Positions 8,405 to 16,818 of a stretch of DNA of 64,000 bases are shown piece by piece. The notes below the pieces were generated by a model. That model worked only from the letters and a program-made list of their open reading frames with translations, had not been told where the DNA came from and ran no database searches. Position numbers and translations under genes: made by a program. Source of the DNA: Pseudomonadales bacterium (lineage in GTDB: Bacteria; Pseudomonadota; Gammaproteobacteria; Pseudomonadales; Ketobacteraceae); assembly GCA_020062665.1 (NCBI GenBank), contig JAGUVW010000008.1:241823-305822 (forward strand), in the 5' to 3' direction. Numbering within the stretch: the stretch's first letter is position 1; every line of letters starts with the position of its first letter.

Positions 8405-8824
8405 TTACGCTGAAATGCGCGCGCGCAGCTCTTTCGCTTTGGCTTGCACGTCTTTCAGTTGTTCGGTCACGGTTGCTTTCACTTCTTCCAGCTTGGGCTT
8501 GAGATCCTTGATATAGGTCTTCTCGGCCAGCTGCTTGGTGTAGGCGGACATCATGGTGGAGTCCCAGTGCAGGCGGAAGCGGTTGTCGTAGGTGGCCACG
8601 TCCAGCTTGCGGATGAAGTCTTTCACGGTGGGGTTGGCAGCGCGCAGTTCGTTGACCAGTTCGCCGATGGTCAGCTGCTTGAGTTCAGTGGTGACGCCCA
8701 GTTCGCCCAGAATGCGCTGGCTTTCCACCTTCGCGCTTTCCAGGCGCTTGTTCAGTTCGGCCTGCAGTTTTTCGCCTTGCTTCTTGATGGTGTCGATTTG
8801 GGTTTTCACTTTGTCCTGAATCAT
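8405..8824 (-). CDS. Small helical coiled-coil protein, phasin-like
   Basis: 139 residues, almost wholly helical and rich in Lys, Glu, Gln and Leu (KVKTQIDTIKKQGEKLQAEL at the start, VTEQLKDVQAKAKELRARI at the end), with a short less-charged centre containing FRLHWDSTMMSAYTKQLAE. No signal peptide or membrane segment. The overall shape resembles phasin-type or other small amphipathic helical proteins, but no specific family is recognised, so the phasin label is a guess. Monocistronic: it has its own terminator downstream and a ~225-bp divergent spacer upstream. Confidence 0.7.
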   Translation of the reverse strand: MIQDKVKTQIDTIKKQGEKLQAELNKRLESAKVESQRILGELGVTTELKQLTIGELVNELRAANPTVKDFIRKLDVATYDNRFRLHWDSTMMSAYTKQLAEKTYIKDLKPKLEEVKATVTEQLKDVQAKAKELRARISA

Positions 8825-9050
8825 GGTGAGTCTCTCGATGAGGTCTGGATTGAAGAAGGGGGACTGCCAATATGACGGGGATGGTATAGCCGGAAATTAG
8901 AATGATCTTCCTAAATTAACAAAACGGTCATAAAGGAGGGGGTGTCTAACCGCCGGTCCGCTTGGAATATCTGGTTCTTTCAAAAAGCCCGCCTAACCCT
9001 CTATGGTGAACAAAAGGCCAGACCCGTTTGTTTGCCACGGGAGGAAACGT

Positions 9051-9860
9051 ATGGAACCGCGCGAATTTTTCCAGCGTTTGTGGGAACAGTACACGGCAGT
9101 GACGCCACAGGCCCTGCGCATCCACGACGCAGTGGCCTCCCTGAATGGTGCGATCCAGAATGATCACGTGGCGTTTCGTACCTTCCGCCATGGGCCGCTG
9201 GATATTGCCCATCTGGAACCGCTGCTGCAGGGCATGGGATACCAGGCCTTCGATCGCTATCACTTTACCCAGAAGAAACTTGAAGCCTTCGCCTATCGCC
9301 ATGTCGATCCAGTGCTGCCGAAGATTTTCCTCAGCGAGTTGCTGATCGATCAATTGTCGGAGCAGGCACAGGCGATCATCTTGCGCTATCTGACGGCATC
9401 GCCGCTGCCTGTGCCGCAAGATCCGGCATTTTTCTGGAGCGGTATCCTGTGGCCGGCGGTGACAAGCAAGGACTATTTCACGCTGCTGCAGGAAAGCGAA
9501 TACGCGGCCTGGCTGCTGGTGATGGGCTATCGGGCGAATCATTTCACCATCAGTGTGAATCATCTGGCGCGCACGCCATCGCTGGATGCGGTAATCGATA
9601 TGGTGCAGGAAATGGGGTTGCACCTGAATGAAAGCGGTGGACTGATCAAAGGCTCTGCGGCGGTGGGCTTGCAGCAGGCATCCACGCTGGCGGACGAAAT
9701 CCAGCACACCTTTGCCGATGGGGTCACAGCGGCGGTGAAAACCTGCTACTACGAATTCGCCCTGCGCTATCCTTTAAATAATGGCGAGCTCTATCAAGGG
9801 TTTGTCGAGCAGAGTGCCGACCGGATATTTGAATCTACCTTCCATCAACGTACGGGATAA
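9051..9860 (+). CDS. hglS: 2-oxoadipate dioxygenase/decarboxylase (DUF1338, HglS/YdcJ family)
   Basis: 269 residues from ATG 9051, which has GGGAGGA 6 bases upstream; the frame also has a start at 9003 but with no ribosome site. The DUF1338 fold is a vicinal-oxygen-chelate-type non-haem iron enzyme that converts 2-oxoadipate to D-2-hydroxyglutarate in lysine degradation. Candidate metal ligands, inferred from motif positions, are H39 (DHVAFRT), H164 (ANHFT) and E235 (YYEFALRY). It is the shorter form compared with the ~460-residue Pseudomonas HglS. It is first in an operon: the next gene starts 4 bases after its stop, and the two downstream genes encode other lysine/aminoadipate enzymes, which strongly supports this substrate. 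Confidence 0.85.
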   Translation: MEPREFFQRLWEQYTAVTPQALRIHDAVASLNGAIQNDHVAFRTFRHGPLDIAHLEPLLQGMGYQAFDRYHFTQKKLEAFAYRHVDPVLPKIFLSELLIDQLSEQAQAIILRYLTASPLPVPQDPAFFWSGILWPAVTSKDYFTLLQESEYAAWLLVMGYRANHFTISVNHLARTPSLDAVIDMVQEMGLHLNESGGLIKGSAAVGLQQASTLADEIQHTFADGVTAAVKTCYYEFALRYPLNNGELYQGFVEQSADRIFESTFHQRTG

Positions 9861-9864
9861 TCCT

Positions 9865-10983
9865 ATGGCCATTGCGGGCAGGGTCGTGGTGATTGGCTGT
9901 GGCAAGATCGGTTCCGCCATCATCAAGCTGTTGCACGGATGCGGTCGTTATCAGCTCAAGGTTGTCGAGCAGCACAGTCCCCTTCTTGATTCCGTTTCCC
10001 ATCTGGATGGCATCGTTACCGAATCCTTTGCGGTGCAGGACGAAGCGCATCTGCGGCGGGCAATCACAGGCTGGGATGCGGTGGTATCTGCCTGCTCCTA
10101 CGATGTGAATCCGCTGATAGCGCGTGTGTGTGGCGAGGCGGGCTGCAGCTATTTCGACTTGACCGAAGATGTGGAAACCACTCGCAGCATTCGCGCGGTG
10201 GCCGAGAAAGCGCGGGATGGCCAGATCTTCATGCCGCAGTGCGGATTGGCGCCGGGCTTTATTGGCATTCTGGCCTGGGATCTGACCCGGCATTTCGACA
10301 AGCTGGATGCGGTGAAAATGCGGGTGGGCGCACTGCCCAAGTATCCCACCAATCGCATGATGTACAACCTCACCTGGTCGACCGATGGGCTGATCAACGA
10401 ATACTGCAATCTGTGTGAAGCGATCCAGGATCATCGCCGTATTGATCTGGTGGCGCTGGAAGGGCTGGAGCAGATTTCGCTGGACGGTGTGGTGTACGAG
10501 GCGTTCAATACATCGGGTGGGCTGGGTACCTTGTGCGAAACCCTGCGGGGGCTGGTGCGGGAGCTGAATTACAAAACCGTGCGCTATCGCGGTCATCAAT
10601 ATCTGATGCAGTTTCTGATCCGTGAACTGCTGATGGGTGATCAGCACAAGCGGCCGCTGCTGAAATCGATTCTGGAAGAAGCAGTGCCCATGACCCGGCA
10701 GGATGTGGTGCTGACATTCGCCTCGGTGTCGGGTTGGCGTGATGGCCAGTTCGAACAACTCACCGACGCCCGCAAGATCTATCATCGCACCATCGACGGT
10801 GAAAGCTGGAGTTCGATCCAGCTCACCACCGCGTCGAGTCTGTGCGCGGTGGTGGATCTGCATTTTGCCGGCAAGCTGCCGAAACGTGGTTTTGTGCGAC
10901 AGGAAGATGTGGAACTGGCGGAATTTCTTGCCACTGAATTTGGTGAGGTTTACAAGACGGCGGAGCCCATCCAGCACGCTTGA
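9865..10983 (+). CDS. Saccharopine dehydrogenase family protein (lysine catabolism)
   Basis: 372 residues from ATG 9865, four bases after the preceding stop; a longer in-frame start at 9781 would overlap that gene by 80 bases. The N-terminal Rossmann nucleotide-binding motif is VVVIGCGKIGSA. It is followed by the family pattern DAVVSACSYDVNPLIARVCGEAGCSYFDLTED and the conserved Cys-Gly segment FMPQCGLAPGFIGILA. The enzyme probably interconverts saccharopine with aminoadipate semialdehyde and glutamate, or oxidises lysine directly; the exact reaction of bacterial members varies. The downstream gene makes an aminoadipate-semialdehyde dehydrogenase and the upstream gene handles 2-oxoadipate, so the operon would cover both ends of the aminoadipate route. 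No aminoadipate aminotransferase or separate lysine-ketoglutarate reductase is present here. Confidence 0.85.
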   Translation: MAIAGRVVVIGCGKIGSAIIKLLHGCGRYQLKVVEQHSPLLDSVSHLDGIVTESFAVQDEAHLRRAITGWDAVVSACSYDVNPLIARVCGEAGCSYFDLTEDVETTRSIRAVAEKARDGQIFMPQCGLAPGFIGILAWDLTRHFDKLDAVKMRVGALPKYPTNRMMYNLTWSTDGLINEYCNLCEAIQDHRRIDLVALEGLEQISLDGVVYEAFNTSGGLGTLCETLRGLVRELNYKTVRYRGHQYLMQFLIRELLMGDQHKRPLLKSILEEAVPMTRQDVVLTFASVSGWRDGQFEQLTDARKIYHRTIDGESWSSIQLTTASSLCAVVDLHFAGKLPKRGFVRQEDVELAEFLATEFGEVYKTAEPIQHA

Positions 10984-11004
10984 AGCGTTCAGGAGGAATA
11001 GAAC

Positions 11005-12552
11005 ATGGTCTGGAATGCAGCGATTCAGGAACTGGCTGACTTCTGGCATGCCGAGAATTGTTTTCCGGCCTGGGCCTGTGGGTCTCACATGGGGTTTACC
11101 GAAAATATCCAGGCGGTGCGTTCACCCATCGACGGCCAGTGTCTGGCGAATATCGGTTTTGCTGCCCCTGATAAAGTTGGCCAGCTGGTGAATGAAGCGC
11201 ATCAGTGTTTTCTCGACTGGCGGCTGGTGCCCGCACCGCATCGCGGTGAGCTGGTGCGGGTAATGGGTGAGATCGCGCGGGAATGCAAAACCTATCTGGC
11301 GCGATTCATTGTGCTCGAAGCGGGCAAAACCCTGCAGGAAGCCCAGGGCGAGGTGCAGGAGCTGATCGATATCTGTGATTTCGCCGTGGGGTTGTCGCGG
11401 CAGTTGCACGGGCTCACCATCGCTACCGAACGGCCTCAGCATCGCATGATGGAACAATGGCATCCACTGGGTGTGGTGGGCATCATCACTGCGTTCAATT
11501 TCCCGATGGCTGTGTGGGCGTGGAACGCCGCGCTGGCGTTGGTGTGTGGCAATACTCTGGTGTGGAAACCGTCGGAAAAAACGCCTCTGTGCGCGCTGGC
11601 TTGTCAGCAGCTATTGCAGGAAGCGCTGAAAACCTGCGGCATGGATCAGTATGAAGCACTTTCCAGCGTGGTGATCGGCGGTCGGGAAGTGGGCGAGGCA
11701 CTGGCAGCGAATCGGAAGGTGGCGCTGGTATCTGCCACTGGGTCGGTGGCGATGGGCAGGGCAGTGGCGCAGACCGTTGCCGCACGTCTGGGCCGCAGTC
11801 TGCTGGAGTTGGGCGGCAACAACGGCATCATCGTTTCGAAAAAAGCCGATCTGGATCTGGCGGTGAAAGGTGTGACGTTTTCGTTCGTGGGAACTTCCGG
11901 ACAGCGCTGTACCAGTCTGCGCCGACTGTTTATTCATGAGCCCATTGCCAATCTGTTCGAGGAAAAACTGCTTGCTGCTTTGCGCACGCTGAAAATCGGC
12001 GATCCCCGCGACGAGCACGTGCTATGCGGCCCGCTGATCGACCAGCACGCCTTTGAGCAATTCCAGTCCGCCATTGCCACCGCGAAAAGCCAGGGGGGGC
12101 AACTTCTTTATGGCGGTGAGCGGATTGCGAAAGATGTGCCTGCCGGTGGTTACTACGTGACGCCTGCCGTGATCGCCATCGCGCCGGACGAGCCCATTCT
12201 GCAAACAGAAACCTTTGCGCCGATCCTGTATGTGATGCGGTTTCTGGATCTGCGCCAGGCGCTGGAATGGCACAATGATGTTCCCCAGGGATTGTCTTCA
12301 GCCATATTTACCAACGACCTGCGCGAGGCGGAATTGTTTCTGTCGGTGGCCGGTTCGGATTGCGGTATTGCCAATGTGAATATCGGAACCTCGGGTGCTG
12401 AAATCGGTGGTGCTTTTGGTGGCGAGAAAGATACGGGTGGCGGACGCGAGTCCGGCTCGGATGCGTGGAAGAATTACATGCGACGCGCCACCAACACGAT
12501 CAACTACGGCAGCACGCTTCCGCTGGCGCAGGGCATTCGCTTTGATGTGTAG
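11005..12552 (+). CDS. amaB: L-aminoadipate-semialdehyde dehydrogenase (ALDH7 family)
   Basis: 515-residue NAD(P)-dependent aldehyde dehydrogenase. The nucleophile is Cys302 in GQRCTS, the general-base Glu is in LLELGGNNG, and the cofactor loop is ATGSVAMGRAV. The ALDH7-type signatures TAFNFPMAVWAWNAALALVC and WKPSEKTPLCA match antiquitin/AmaB enzymes, which oxidise 2-aminoadipate 6-semialdehyde to aminoadipate. The start is ATG 11005 with AGGAGGA 8 bases upstream. It is third in the lysine operon, 21 bases after the saccharopine dehydrogenase family gene. Substrate assignment rests on family plus operon context. Confidence 0.85.
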   Translation: MVWNAAIQELADFWHAENCFPAWACGSHMGFTENIQAVRSPIDGQCLANIGFAAPDKVGQLVNEAHQCFLDWRLVPAPHRGELVRVMGEIARECKTYLARFIVLEAGKTLQEAQGEVQELIDICDFAVGLSRQLHGLTIATERPQHRMMEQWHPLGVVGIITAFNFPMAVWAWNAALALVCGNTLVWKPSEKTPLCALACQQLLQEALKTCGMDQYEALSSVVIGGREVGEALAANRKVALVSATGSVAMGRAVAQTVAARLGRSLLELGGNNGIIVSKKADLDLAVKGVTFSFVGTSGQRCTSLRRLFIHEPIANLFEEKLLAALRTLKIGDPRDEHVLCGPLIDQHAFEQFQSAIATAKSQGGQLLYGGERIAKDVPAGGYYVTPAVIAIAPDEPILQTETFAPILYVMRFLDLRQALEWHNDVPQGLSSAIFTNDLREAELFLSVAGSDCGIANVNIGTSGAEIGGAFGGEKDTGGGRESGSDAWKNYMRRATNTINYGSTLPLAQGIRFDV

Positions 12553-12587
12553 TCAGATCTACTAGCCAGGGATGGTATCGGAAACAC

Positions 12588-12618
12588 TTGACTCTGGAGT
12601 GGGCTCCAGATGTTCAAT
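12588..12618 (+). promoter_or_regulatory. MerR-type metal-responsive promoter for the CDF exporter
   Basis: A -35 box TTGACT (12588-12593) and a -10-like TTCAAT (12613-12618) are separated by 19 bp, the lengthened spacer typical of MerR-controlled promoters. The spacer carries a dyad TCTGGAG-TGGG-CTCCAGA (12593-12610). This arrangement resembles ZntR/CadR/PbrR operators. No merR-type gene lies in the window, so the regulator would act in trans. It is 30 bases upstream of the transporter start. Confidence 0.65.
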
Positions 12619-12647
12619 AGGGCTGTATCCCATTCGGAGTCTTCAAC

Positions 12648-13271
12648 ATGGCCTGCTGCGACGACCATCACTGCCACACCCCACCGCAACACATGAGCCC
12701 CGTCTATCGCCGCGTTTTGATTGCCGCGCTGGTGATCAACGCTGGCATGTTCGGAGTGGAAGTAGTGGCGGGATCGCTGGCGGAATCGAAAGCCCTGCTG
12801 GCGGACGCGTTGGATTTTTTTGGCGATGCTGCCAACTATGCCATCAGTCTGTATGTGCTGGGCATGAGTTTGATGTGGCGGGCGCGGGCAGCGTTGTTCA
12901 AGGGCTTCACGATGCTGCTGTTTGCGTTATGGGTGCTGGGTGAAGCGATTCGTGGATTGCTGGCGGGTACTCCGCCGGAGCCGGTCACCATGGGGGTGGT
13001 GGGCATGCTGGCACTGATCGCCAACGTGTCGGTGGCGCTGATGCTGTATCGCTTTCGCGAAGGTGACAGCAACATGCAATCGGTGTGGATCTGCAGCCGC
13101 AACGACGCCATTGGCAACGTGGCGGTGATGCTGGCTGCCGGCGGCGTGGCGATCACGCACAATGCCTGGCCCGATGTTCTGGTGGCGGCGGGCATGGCGC
13201 TGCTGGCGTTGTCTGGCTCGATCCAGATTTTGCGTCAGGCTCGCAAGGAACTGGCATTGGCGCCGGCTTGA
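12648..13271 (+). CDS. Cation diffusion facilitator (CDF) family metal exporter
   Basis: 207 residues with about six predicted membrane helices and a His/Cys-rich N-terminus (ACCDDHHCH). The key metal-site segment in the second helix region is ALLADALDFFGDAANYAIS, with the D-x3-D spacing of CDF transporters, and a second D is in SRNDAIGNVAVMLAA. It lacks the long cytoplasmic C-terminal domain of ~300-residue CDFs and ends shortly after the last helix. Likely exports Zn, Co, Cd or a related divalent ion; the exact metal cannot be told. The MerR-type promoter directly upstream supports metal induction. A hairpin overlaps the stop codon, and the convergent chrA gene follows 21 bases later. Confidence 0.85.
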   Translation: MACCDDHHCHTPPQHMSPVYRRVLIAALVINAGMFGVEVVAGSLAESKALLADALDFFGDAANYAISLYVLGMSLMWRARAALFKGFTMLLFALWVLGEAIRGLLAGTPPEPVTMGVVGMLALIANVSVALMLYRFREGDSNMQSVWICSRNDAIGNVAVMLAAGGVAITHNAWPDVLVAAGMALLALSGSIQILRQARKELALAPA

Positions 13272-13284
13272 ACCGGCGCTTCTT
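13260..13284 (+). terminator. Possible terminator between CDF gene and chrA
   Basis: GCGCCGG / CCGGCGC stem around a 6-base loop overlapping the CDF stop codon, followed by TTCTTCC. The weak T-tract makes this tentative. Confidence 0.45.
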
Positions 13285-13292
13285 CCGCACAA

Positions 13293-14648
13293 TCACAGGC
13301 CGAGTGTTTTCAGCCCCAGCCCCACCAGCGCACAGCCGGCGATGACGTGAATGACGTTGAGTTTGAAGCGGAACAACGCCACCGCTGCAGCAAGCGCAAT
13401 CAGCGCTGATATCCAGTCGAACGTGCCGTCGAAACCTTCCGGCCACAGCACGTGATAACCAAAGAACAGCGCCAGATTCAGAATCACGCCCACCACCGCT
13501 GCGGTGATTGCCGTCAGCGGCGCGGTGAAATGCAGATCGTCGTGGGTGGATTCCACCAGCGGCCCGCCCGCCAGAATGAACAGGAACGATGGCAGAAACG
13601 TAAACCAGGTCACCAGCGTTGCCGCCATCGCGCCGGCCAGGAATAGTGCATCAGGGCCGAACAGCGCTTTCACATAACCGCCGACAAATCCCACGAACGC
13701 CACCACCATGATGAGCGGGCCCGGCGTGGTTTCCCCCAGGGCCAGGCCATCGATCATTTGTGTGGGTGTCAGCCAGCCGTAGTGGCTCACCGCGCCCTGA
13801 TACACGTATGGCAGTACCGCATAGGCGCCACCGAAGGTCAGCAGCGCAGCCTTGGTGAAGAACCAGCCCATTTGCGTGAACGTATGATCCCAGCCCAGGG
13901 TGACAGTGAGCAGCCCCATGGGCACCAGCCACAATGCAGCGCCGATGACCAGAATCGCCATCAGACGGCTCCAGCGGAAGCGCGCGTGGGGCGGCGTGGG
14001 CGTGTTGTCATCGATCACCGCGCCGCCACTGCTGTGGGCTTTGGCACCATGCTGCGGTGCGATGTGAAAATGCTGTGGCGACAGGCGCCCGCCCACCCAG
14101 CCGATCAGTGCGGCGCCCGCGACAATGGCAGGGAAGGGCACATTCAGCGCAAAGATCGCCACGAAAGATGCCGCCGCAAGCCCCCACATCCACCGGTTCT
14201 TCAGCGCTTTTGAGCCAATGCGGTGCGCCGCCTGCACCACGATGGCCGCTACTGCCGGTTTCACACCGTAAAACAGCCCGGCCACCAGCGGCACGTCACC
14301 AAAAGCAATGTAGATCCACGCCAGCGCGATCAGGATGAACAGCGATGGCAGCACGAACAGCGCACCCGCCACGATACCGCCCCAGGTGCGGTGCATCAGC
14401 CAGCCGATGTAGGTAGCCAGCTGCTGGGCCTCGGGGCCGGGCAGCATCATGCAGTAGTTCAGCGCGTGCAGAAAACGCTTCTCGCTGATCCAGCGCCGCC
14501 GTTCCACCAGCTCGGCGTGCATGATGGCGATCTGTCCGGCTGGCCCGCCAAAACTGATGAACCCCAGCTTGAGCCAGAAGGAAAATGCCTGCCAGAAGCT
14601 GACTGTCGGGGCGGGCGTAGAGGGTGGTTCCGGTGGATCGATTGTCAT
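13293..14648 (-). CDS. chrA: Chromate transporter ChrA
   Basis: 451-residue long-chain CHR-family transporter with two homologous halves. The first half opens with FWLKLGFISFGGPAGQIAIMH and contains MLPGPEAQQLATYIGW. The second half repeats the pattern with FTKAALLTFGGAYAVLPYVYQ and LGETTPGPLIMVVAFVGF. About 10-12 membrane helices. Members expel chromate across the inner membrane, and some have no tested chromate role. A His-rich linker lies between the halves (PQHFHIAPQHGAKAHSS). No chrB regulator is adjacent. It faces the CDF exporter, so the two metal-resistance-type genes are convergent neighbours. Confidence 0.9.
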   Translation of the reverse strand: MTIDPPEPPSTPAPTVSFWQAFSFWLKLGFISFGGPAGQIAIMHAELVERRRWISEKRFLHALNYCMMLPGPEAQQLATYIGWLMHRTWGGIVAGALFVLPSLFILIALAWIYIAFGDVPLVAGLFYGVKPAVAAIVVQAAHRIGSKALKNRWMWGLAAASFVAIFALNVPFPAIVAGAALIGWVGGRLSPQHFHIAPQHGAKAHSSGGAVIDDNTPTPPHARFRWSRLMAILVIGAALWLVPMGLLTVTLGWDHTFTQMGWFFTKAALLTFGGAYAVLPYVYQGAVSHYGWLTPTQMIDGLALGETTPGPLIMVVAFVGFVGGYVKALFGPDALFLAGAMAATLVTWFTFLPSFLFILAGGPLVESTHDDLHFTAPLTAITAAVVGVILNLALFFGYHVLWPEGFDGTFDWISALIALAAAVALFRFKLNVIHVIAGCALVGLGLKTLGL

Positions 14649-14853
14649 GTTTGATTCCGTGAAGTGTGTTCAGGTCGCACTGCAACAGCTTACGTAGCAA
14701 AGGTTGCGCCGGAATGAACGCTGCCGGCGCATGATAGCGTCCCGGGCTGATCTGCGACAACCGGAAGTGTGGCTTCCACAGGGTTGAGTGGAGCTTGGAA
14801 CAGCAGGGCGGGCGAAGTATGCTGTGGGAACGTTTGTATCTGGCAACTACTTT

Positions 14854-15735
14854 ATGCGCCACACCCCACCAAACCCCAATCTGGATCTGCCGCCCGCCGA
14901 TGTCCTGGCGCACCTTGGCTTTCGCACGGTGGCGCCCCATCCACAATTGCGGGACTGGGTGCAGTGTTTCTGGACTATTCGTCTGACACAATGTCCTGCG
15001 CAGGGTTACAGCGAGCGGCTCTATCCCGACGGCGGCACCACGTTGATTTTAAAGTTCGTGGCGAACCAGTTGCCCGAACTGCGTTTCAATGCCCTCCAAG
15101 CCGTTTCTGCAATGCACTTTTGCAACGCGGTCGATTTGCTGGGCATTCGTTTTCATCCCGGTGGTGCCCATCACCTGTTCGGGATGGACATGCCGAATCT
15201 GGTGGGCGGCCACTATGACATTGCCGAGCTGGACCTGGATCTGAACAACGATCATCTGCGGCAACTGGTTGAGCAATTGGCCAGTGGCGATGGCCTGTTG
15301 CAGCGCATTACCCTGCTGGATGATTTTCTGCTGCAACAGGCCGCGCGCCGCGATGTTCAGGCCGGGCTGGTGCAGGCGGTGCTCAGGCGTTTGCCGGAAG
15401 CAGTTGCGTCCATCGACACGCTATCGGCAGAAATAGGCATCGGTCGTCGCCAGCTGGAGCGGCGTTTCCGCCAGGAAACCGGCCTGACGATGGTCAACTT
15501 CAGACAACTGCAACGTATCAAAAGGGCGCGCCGGCTGATGAGCCTGCGTCCGGATCTGCCGCTGGTGGAGGTGAGTCTGGCGGCGGGATTCTATGATCAG
15601 GCGCATTTCACCCGGCAATTCCAGCAGATCACCGGGCAATCGCCTGGCCAGTATCAGAAGAAAAAACGCGCGCAGAAAGAAACACGGGACGCCTCCGTCA
15701 GCGCCAGCGCCCGACACGTCGCAAAAATACAATAG
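14854..15735 (+). CDS. AraC family transcriptional regulator
   Basis: About 293 residues from ATG 14854; an in-frame start at 14788 would add 22 residues of doubtful value. Residues ~1-200 form an unclassified ligand/sensor domain with the pattern PHPQLRDWVQCFWTIR and LYPDGGTTLILKF seen in many one-component AraC regulators. The C-terminal ~100 residues are the double HTH: LSAEIGIGRRQLERRFRQET, then ARRLMSLRPDLPLVEVSLAAGFYDQAHFTRQFQQITGQSP in consecutive segments. A Lys/Arg-rich tail follows. The next gene, an AhpD-like protein, begins 55 bases downstream and may be a target or a co-transcribed partner. Confidence 0.85.
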   Translation: MRHTPPNPNLDLPPADVLAHLGFRTVAPHPQLRDWVQCFWTIRLTQCPAQGYSERLYPDGGTTLILKFVANQLPELRFNALQAVSAMHFCNAVDLLGIRFHPGGAHHLFGMDMPNLVGGHYDIAELDLDLNNDHLRQLVEQLASGDGLLQRITLLDDFLLQQAARRDVQAGLVQAVLRRLPEAVASIDTLSAEIGIGRRQLERRFRQETGLTMVNFRQLQRIKRARRLMSLRPDLPLVEVSLAAGFYDQAHFTRQFQQITGQSPGQYQKKKRAQKETRDASVSASARHVAKIQ

Positions 15736-15790
15736 TTCTGTCGCGCACGGCGCCATCATGAGGTCATCCAACCTCAATCAGGAGAGCGCC

Positions 15791-16249
15791 ATGAACGCAC
15801 GAATGACCTACGCCCAGATCCACAAACTGCAGCCTGCCCTGACCAATGCCTTGATTTCCATCGGTGATGCTGCTGCCAGCAAGCTCGAGGCGCCGCTGGT
15901 GCATTTGGTGAAACTGCGGGCATCGCAGATTAACGGCTGTGCCTTCTGCCAGCACATGCACGCCAATGAAGCCCGCATGGATGGCGAACGCCAGAGTCGC
16001 CTGGATGTGCTGCCAGCGTGGAAGGAAGTACCGGTGTTTTCCGAGCGGGAACGCGCGGCGCTGCAATGGACCGAAACGCTGACCCGGCTGGCCGACCAGC
16101 CTGTGGGCGACGATCAGTACACGGGCGTTCAGGCACATTTCAGCACGGAAGAAATAGTCAATCTCACCGCCCTGATCATCAGCATCAACGGATGGAATCG
16201 GATCGCGGTTGGCTTTCACTTCCTGCCGGATATCCGTGATGAGGCATAG
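15791..16249 (+). CDS. AhpD-like / carboxymuconolactone decarboxylase family protein
   Basis: 152 residues from ATG 15791, preceded by GGAGAG 5 bases upstream. The AhpD-type active-site CxxC plus His is seen in INGCAFCQHMHANEAR. The surrounding pattern LVKLRASQINGC and ALQWTETLTRLAD is typical of the small alkylhydroperoxidase-like proteins that act as peroxidase partners or of unknown-substrate CMD proteins. The C-terminal ISINGWNRIAVGFHFLP closes the domain. It follows the AraC regulator on the same strand. A protective thiol role is inferred from family only. Confidence 0.85.
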   Translation: MNARMTYAQIHKLQPALTNALISIGDAAASKLEAPLVHLVKLRASQINGCAFCQHMHANEARMDGERQSRLDVLPAWKEVPVFSERERAALQWTETLTRLADQPVGDDQYTGVQAHFSTEEIVNLTALIISINGWNRIAVGFHFLPDIRDEA

Positions 16250-16423
16250 TCGGGATGACGTTCCGCTTGCCGAACTCAGCGCTAAGCGTGGATGGTGACA
16301 GGCTGGCATCCGGTATCGTTAACTGATGCCCCCAGTGTTGCCTGACACGACTTGCGCTATTTCGATTTCAATTCCGCTGGCGATCACTAGGATGCTCCTG
16401 AATCACAACAGGAGATCCTCCCC

Positions 16424-16750
16424 ATGAACAAAGCAATCATTCTGGCGGCCTTGCTGCTTTCCGGCTGCGCAACCGTCACCAAGGATCTGGCGCAGACGTT
16501 GCGTTATTCCGATGGCAAAGCGGTTGGCGTCAAGAATATCGATTTCAAGGAGCTGCAGTCGCGTCCGCGTGGTGAGGCCTGTACCTGGAATCTGCTGTTC
16601 TTCATTCCGATGTATGGTGATGGCTCGATCATCACGGCGGCTGATCAGGGCAATATCAACAATGTCGCGCTGGTGGGGGAAACCGGTGTCTGGTATTTCC
16701 CGGTGAATCGTAATTGCACGGTGGTGTTTGGCGATGCGCCGACCGCCTGA
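16424..16750 (+). CDS. TRL-like small lipoprotein
   Basis: 108 residues with a classic lipoprotein signal: MNKAIILAALLLSGCATV, lipobox LSGC with Cys at residue 15. The mature part has the TRL-like pattern (GKAVGVKNIDF, WNLLFFIPMYGDGSI, AADQGNINNVALVGETGVWYF). These small periplasm-facing lipoproteins have no established function. The ribosome site is AGGAG about 8 bases before ATG 16424. Single gene between the AhpD-like gene and the convergent rimO. Confidence 0.8.
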   Translation: MNKAIILAALLLSGCATVTKDLAQTLRYSDGKAVGVKNIDFKELQSRPRGEACTWNLLFFIPMYGDGSIITAADQGNINNVALVGETGVWYFPVNRNCTVVFGDAPTA

Positions 16751-16818
16751 CGCATGAATCGAAGCGAAGACGGCTTTGATGCTGGCAACGAGCACTGCCA
16801 GCATCAACTCATACCTAA

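Noticed and set aside
9835..11088. 417-residue minus-strand frame
   Set aside because: Shadow of the saccharopine dehydrogenase family gene; no recognisable domain and no ribosome site.
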